DNA of 51,791 bases. It comes from an uncultured Prevotella sp. GTDB lineage: Bacteria > Bacteroidota > Bacteroidia > Bacteroidales > Bacteroidaceae. Location: contig URCI01000017.1 of the NCBI GenBank assembly GCA_900546345.1, forward strand, positions 1-51,791, given 5' to 3'. The position numbers were made by a program, and so were the translations under genes. Each line of letters opens with the position of its first letter. Position 1 is the first letter of the stretch. Shown here in pieces: positions 50,074 to 51,791 of this stretch. Below the pieces are notes generated by a model that was given only the letters and a program-made list of their open reading frames with translations, had not been told where the DNA came from and ran no database searches.

Positions 50074-50583
50074 TTACTTACGATTATATTTTGTGGCGCC
50101 GTAGATGACAGCGGCGGCCGCCACCACCAACATCAATAACGATGTTGCGATGAACATATCGGATGTCCGCAGCCAAAAGCTGCTCGCGTAGGTGGCACCA
50201 TTGATCTTCATGGGAGCCGTGCTGCCCAAAGCGAAGGTGAGCAGCAGCAATGCGAAGACGCCGCCAGTGACCAGATATCCTATCTTCTTCACGGGGATGC
50301 GATTCTCCACAGCATCGGTCTTTCCCCGTTTCTTCAGCAGGCTGACCACCGACCACACGGCCAGGCCAACACCCAGCAACAGATAGAGCACCATGAGCAC
50401 CAACAAAGCATTGGTGAACAAGGGTGCATTGAAGTTGGGATCATCCTCATAGGGACGGTCGTAACCGATTAACCAAAACAGCACGAAAATGACCATCGCC
50501 ACACCCACTAGCAAGTAGAGTGCGCGTGTGGAGATACGCTCCGTCGGCCACTTCCGCAGCTCATGCATATTCAGCCGTTTCAT
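50074..50583 (-). CDS. Multispanning membrane protein in the exb operon
   Basis: A 169-residue protein with four predicted transmembrane helices (about residues 22-41, 58-80, 100-120 and 140-162). No catalytic motif is seen. It sits between ExbB and the two ExbD genes, overlapping exbB by 4 bp, so it is probably made in step with them. Similar genes at this place are common in Bacteroidota. I do not recognise a function; a structural part of the motor complex is inference. Confidence 0.8.
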   Translation of the reverse strand: MKRLNMHELRKWPTERISTRALYLLVGVAMVIFVLFWLIGYDRPYEDDPNFNAPLFTNALLVLMVLYLLLGVGLAVWSVVSLLKKRGKTDAVENRIPVKKIGYLVTGGVFALLLLTFALGSTAPMKINGATYASSFWLRTSDMFIATSLLMLVVAAAAVIYGATKYNRK

Positions 50584-51452
50584 TTCTTCAACTTATATTT
50601 CACCACAGAGTCAAGCAACGAGATAGCGCTTTCCTCCATCTGAGAGGTGAGATGCTCTATCTTGGAAAGGATATAGTTGTAGAAGATCTGCAAGATCAGG
50701 GCTACAATGATACCAAAGATGGTAGTGATCAAAGCGACTTTCATACCAGCCGCCACGATGGTCGGACTGATGTCGCCTGCGGTCTGTATCTGGTCAAAGG
50801 CCATCACCATACCGATCACCGTTCCCAGGAAACCGAGAGAAGGCGCCATGGCGATGAACAGCGTGATCCAGGAGCAACCTTTCTCCAGGTTGGCGCTTTG
50901 CACAGAACCATAGCTGGCGACTGAGCGCTCAATGTCCTCGATGGGCTCCTCTATGCGCTCCAAGCCCTGATAACAGATGGAGGCCACCGGTCCGCGGGTC
51001 TCGCGGCAGAGGGTCTTGGCGCCTTCCACGTCACCCGACATGAGTTTGTCATCGACATCCTTCATGAGTTTCTTGGCGTTGATCTCAGAAAGACTCAGAT
51101 AGATGATGCGTTCCACACAAAAAGCCAGGCCCAGCACCAGGGCCAGGGCCACCAACGACATGAAGCCTGCATTGCCCTCAATGAACTTTGTCTTCAAGGA
51201 CTTGTAGAATCCTACGTTTTCTGTAGACGCCTCATCACTGCCGTCTGACGCCGAAGGCTGGTCGACCATGCTCTCGGCAGTGGCACTGTCGAGATCTGCA
51301 TCGCCGGCAGAGGCTGACGTACTGTCTGTGGATAATGACGTTTGCTGTGCGGCGGGTTTCGCCTGCGGTGCCGTCTTCTTTTGCGCCTGCATGAGACTGC
51401 AACAGAAAATGAAGGACACGAAGATCACGAGACGCTGTATCAATTTATTCAT
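50580..51452 (-). CDS. ExbB/TolQ/MotA-type proton channel protein with periplasmic leader
   Basis: A 290-residue ExbB/TolQ protein. A signal-like N-terminus (about residues 1-23) and a Ser/Thr/Ala/Asp-rich stretch (about 25-80) precede three transmembrane helices. The last two hold the family core, MAPSLGFLGTVIGMVMAFDQIQ (about 205-226) and GMKVALITTIFGIIVALILQIFYNYI. The exported leader is an addition to the classical three-helix protein and is frequent in Bacteroidota. It is first in the four-gene operon with a candidate -7 box at 51505-51512. Confidence 0.93.
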   Translation of the reverse strand: MNKLIQRLVIFVSFIFCCSLMQAQKKTAPQAKPAAQQTSLSTDSTSASAGDADLDSATAESMVDQPSASDGSDEASTENVGFYKSLKTKFIEGNAGFMSLVALALVLGLAFCVERIIYLSLSEINAKKLMKDVDDKLMSGDVEGAKTLCRETRGPVASICYQGLERIEEPIEDIERSVASYGSVQSANLEKGCSWITLFIAMAPSLGFLGTVIGMVMAFDQIQTAGDISPTIVAAGMKVALITTIFGIIVALILQIFYNYILSKIEHLTSQMEESAISLLDSVVKYKLKK

Positions 51453-51504
51453 CTCTTTTTTAAGTATTGATATGTCTATGCTAACTAATTTTCTTTCTTG
51501 TGTG

Positions 51505-51512
51505 CAAAGATA
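51505..51512 (-). promoter_or_regulatory. Candidate -7 box for the exb operon
   Basis: The minus strand reads TATCTTTG, matching TAnnTTTG, about 53 nt before the exbB start. A consensus -33 box is not visible. Confidence 0.5.
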
Positions 51513-51756
51513 CTACTTTTGAAGCATATAGAGATGAAAGAAAACACTTTTTTAATTCTTACGACAAAAAAGCGGCTGTCAACCTTCAATCCGCAACGAC
51601 GAGAGACAGAAGGCACAAGGTGGACTTCTGTGAATGCCAGACTACAAAGTTTATTACAGAAAGAGGTCTCGGCGAACTTGCAAACTAGAAAAGCAACCAA
51701 AGGCATAAAGCCAAAAAAATGGCTTTGGGAGGACTAAAAAAGGAAGAGATTTGAAG

Positions 51757-51791
51757 AAACAACCGAGATGAGCGAGTAAAACAATTGAGAT
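51757..51791. repeat. Start of a second 22-bp repeat array at the right edge
   Basis: Two units start at 51757 and 51779 (22-bp spacing), the first with AAACAACCGAGATG and the second with AAACAATTGAGAT, cut by the window end. They match the array at 568-712 in sequence and period. Confidence 0.8.

Noticed and set aside
51498..51737. Small plus-strand frame (ATG at 51533) right of the exb operon
   Set aside because: The basic 68-79 residue peptide matches nothing known to me. A TACTTTTG box at 51514-51521 lies before the ATG but has no -33 partner. It cannot be excluded, but support is too weak to call a gene.
1..51791. tRNA, rRNA, transposase or prophage genes
   Set aside because: No cloverleaf-like intergenic sequence, rRNA motif, or mobile-element protein was seen; this was judged by eye, without a covariance-model search.

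Overview
The window is a chromosomal segment of a Bacteroidota, most likely a Prevotellaceae (Prevotella-type) bacterium. This rests on five observations: many intergenic regions carry the Bacteroidota promoter form TTTG-N19/20-TAnnTTTG; Shine-Dalgarno signals are weak or absent; the protein set is typical (LutABC, OmpA/PD40 lipoprotein, DUF5107-TPR protein, bacteroidete GH2 and XylE-like porter, ExbB/ExbD with an extra membrane gene); base composition is moderate; and no mobile-element genes are visible. The species cannot be named from the sequence alone. I saw no rRNA, tRNA, CRISPR array, transposase or phage gene.

Layout. Bases 1-958 hold no convincing gene: an outward-facing promoter at the left edge, a G-rich and 29-bp repeat patch, a 22-bp tandem repeat array ending in a hairpin, and a strong terminator for the TPM-LemA pair (959-2417, minus). 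A secreted cyclophilin follows (2593-3297, minus). From 3531 to 9498 (plus) lies an export operon: coiled-coil membrane protein, TolC, HlyD and two ABC-2 permeases, with no ATPase. topB (minus) faces the divergent lactate-oxidation operon lutABC (11970-14759) and a small secreted protein.

15560-23050 is a surface-sugar block. RmlB makes dTDP-4-keto-6-deoxyglucose, a FdtA-type ketoisomerase and FdtB-type transaminase would give a dTDP-3-amino-3,6-dideoxyhexose, a FemAB/GNAT-like protein sits where an N-acyltransferase is expected, and a Wzx-like flippase is divergent. purT and a small HTH-like gene are interleaved. yfcE, a cytidylate-kinase-like gene and a MATE exporter complete the minus-strand run to 25660. 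A subtilisin-like protease, xseA, xseB and ilvE run on plus (25743-29775).

29983-38557 is a carbohydrate module without SusC/SusD: periplasmic GH2 enzyme, cytoplasmic DUF5107-TPR protein and XylE-like sugar porter on minus, with a divergent AraC regulator. Then come trmB, a PorE-like OmpA lipoprotein, a bile-acid/sodium-symporter-family carrier and mrp. Next is a GH115-related secreted protein that appears to have lost the middle of its catalytic domain, then rsmF-folA, an Lrp/AsnC regulator with an acidic tail, and an ExbB-membrane protein-ExbD-ExbD operon (49044-51452). The right edge begins another array of the same 22-bp repeat seen near the left edge.

Most of the window is ordinary chromosome. 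The points most worth a second look are the compacted GH115-like protein, the DUF5107/GH2/porter/AraC module, the ATPase-less exporter, the amino-sugar block with a FemAB-like protein, the mirror-image MATE/protease promoter, and several families of short non-coding repeats.
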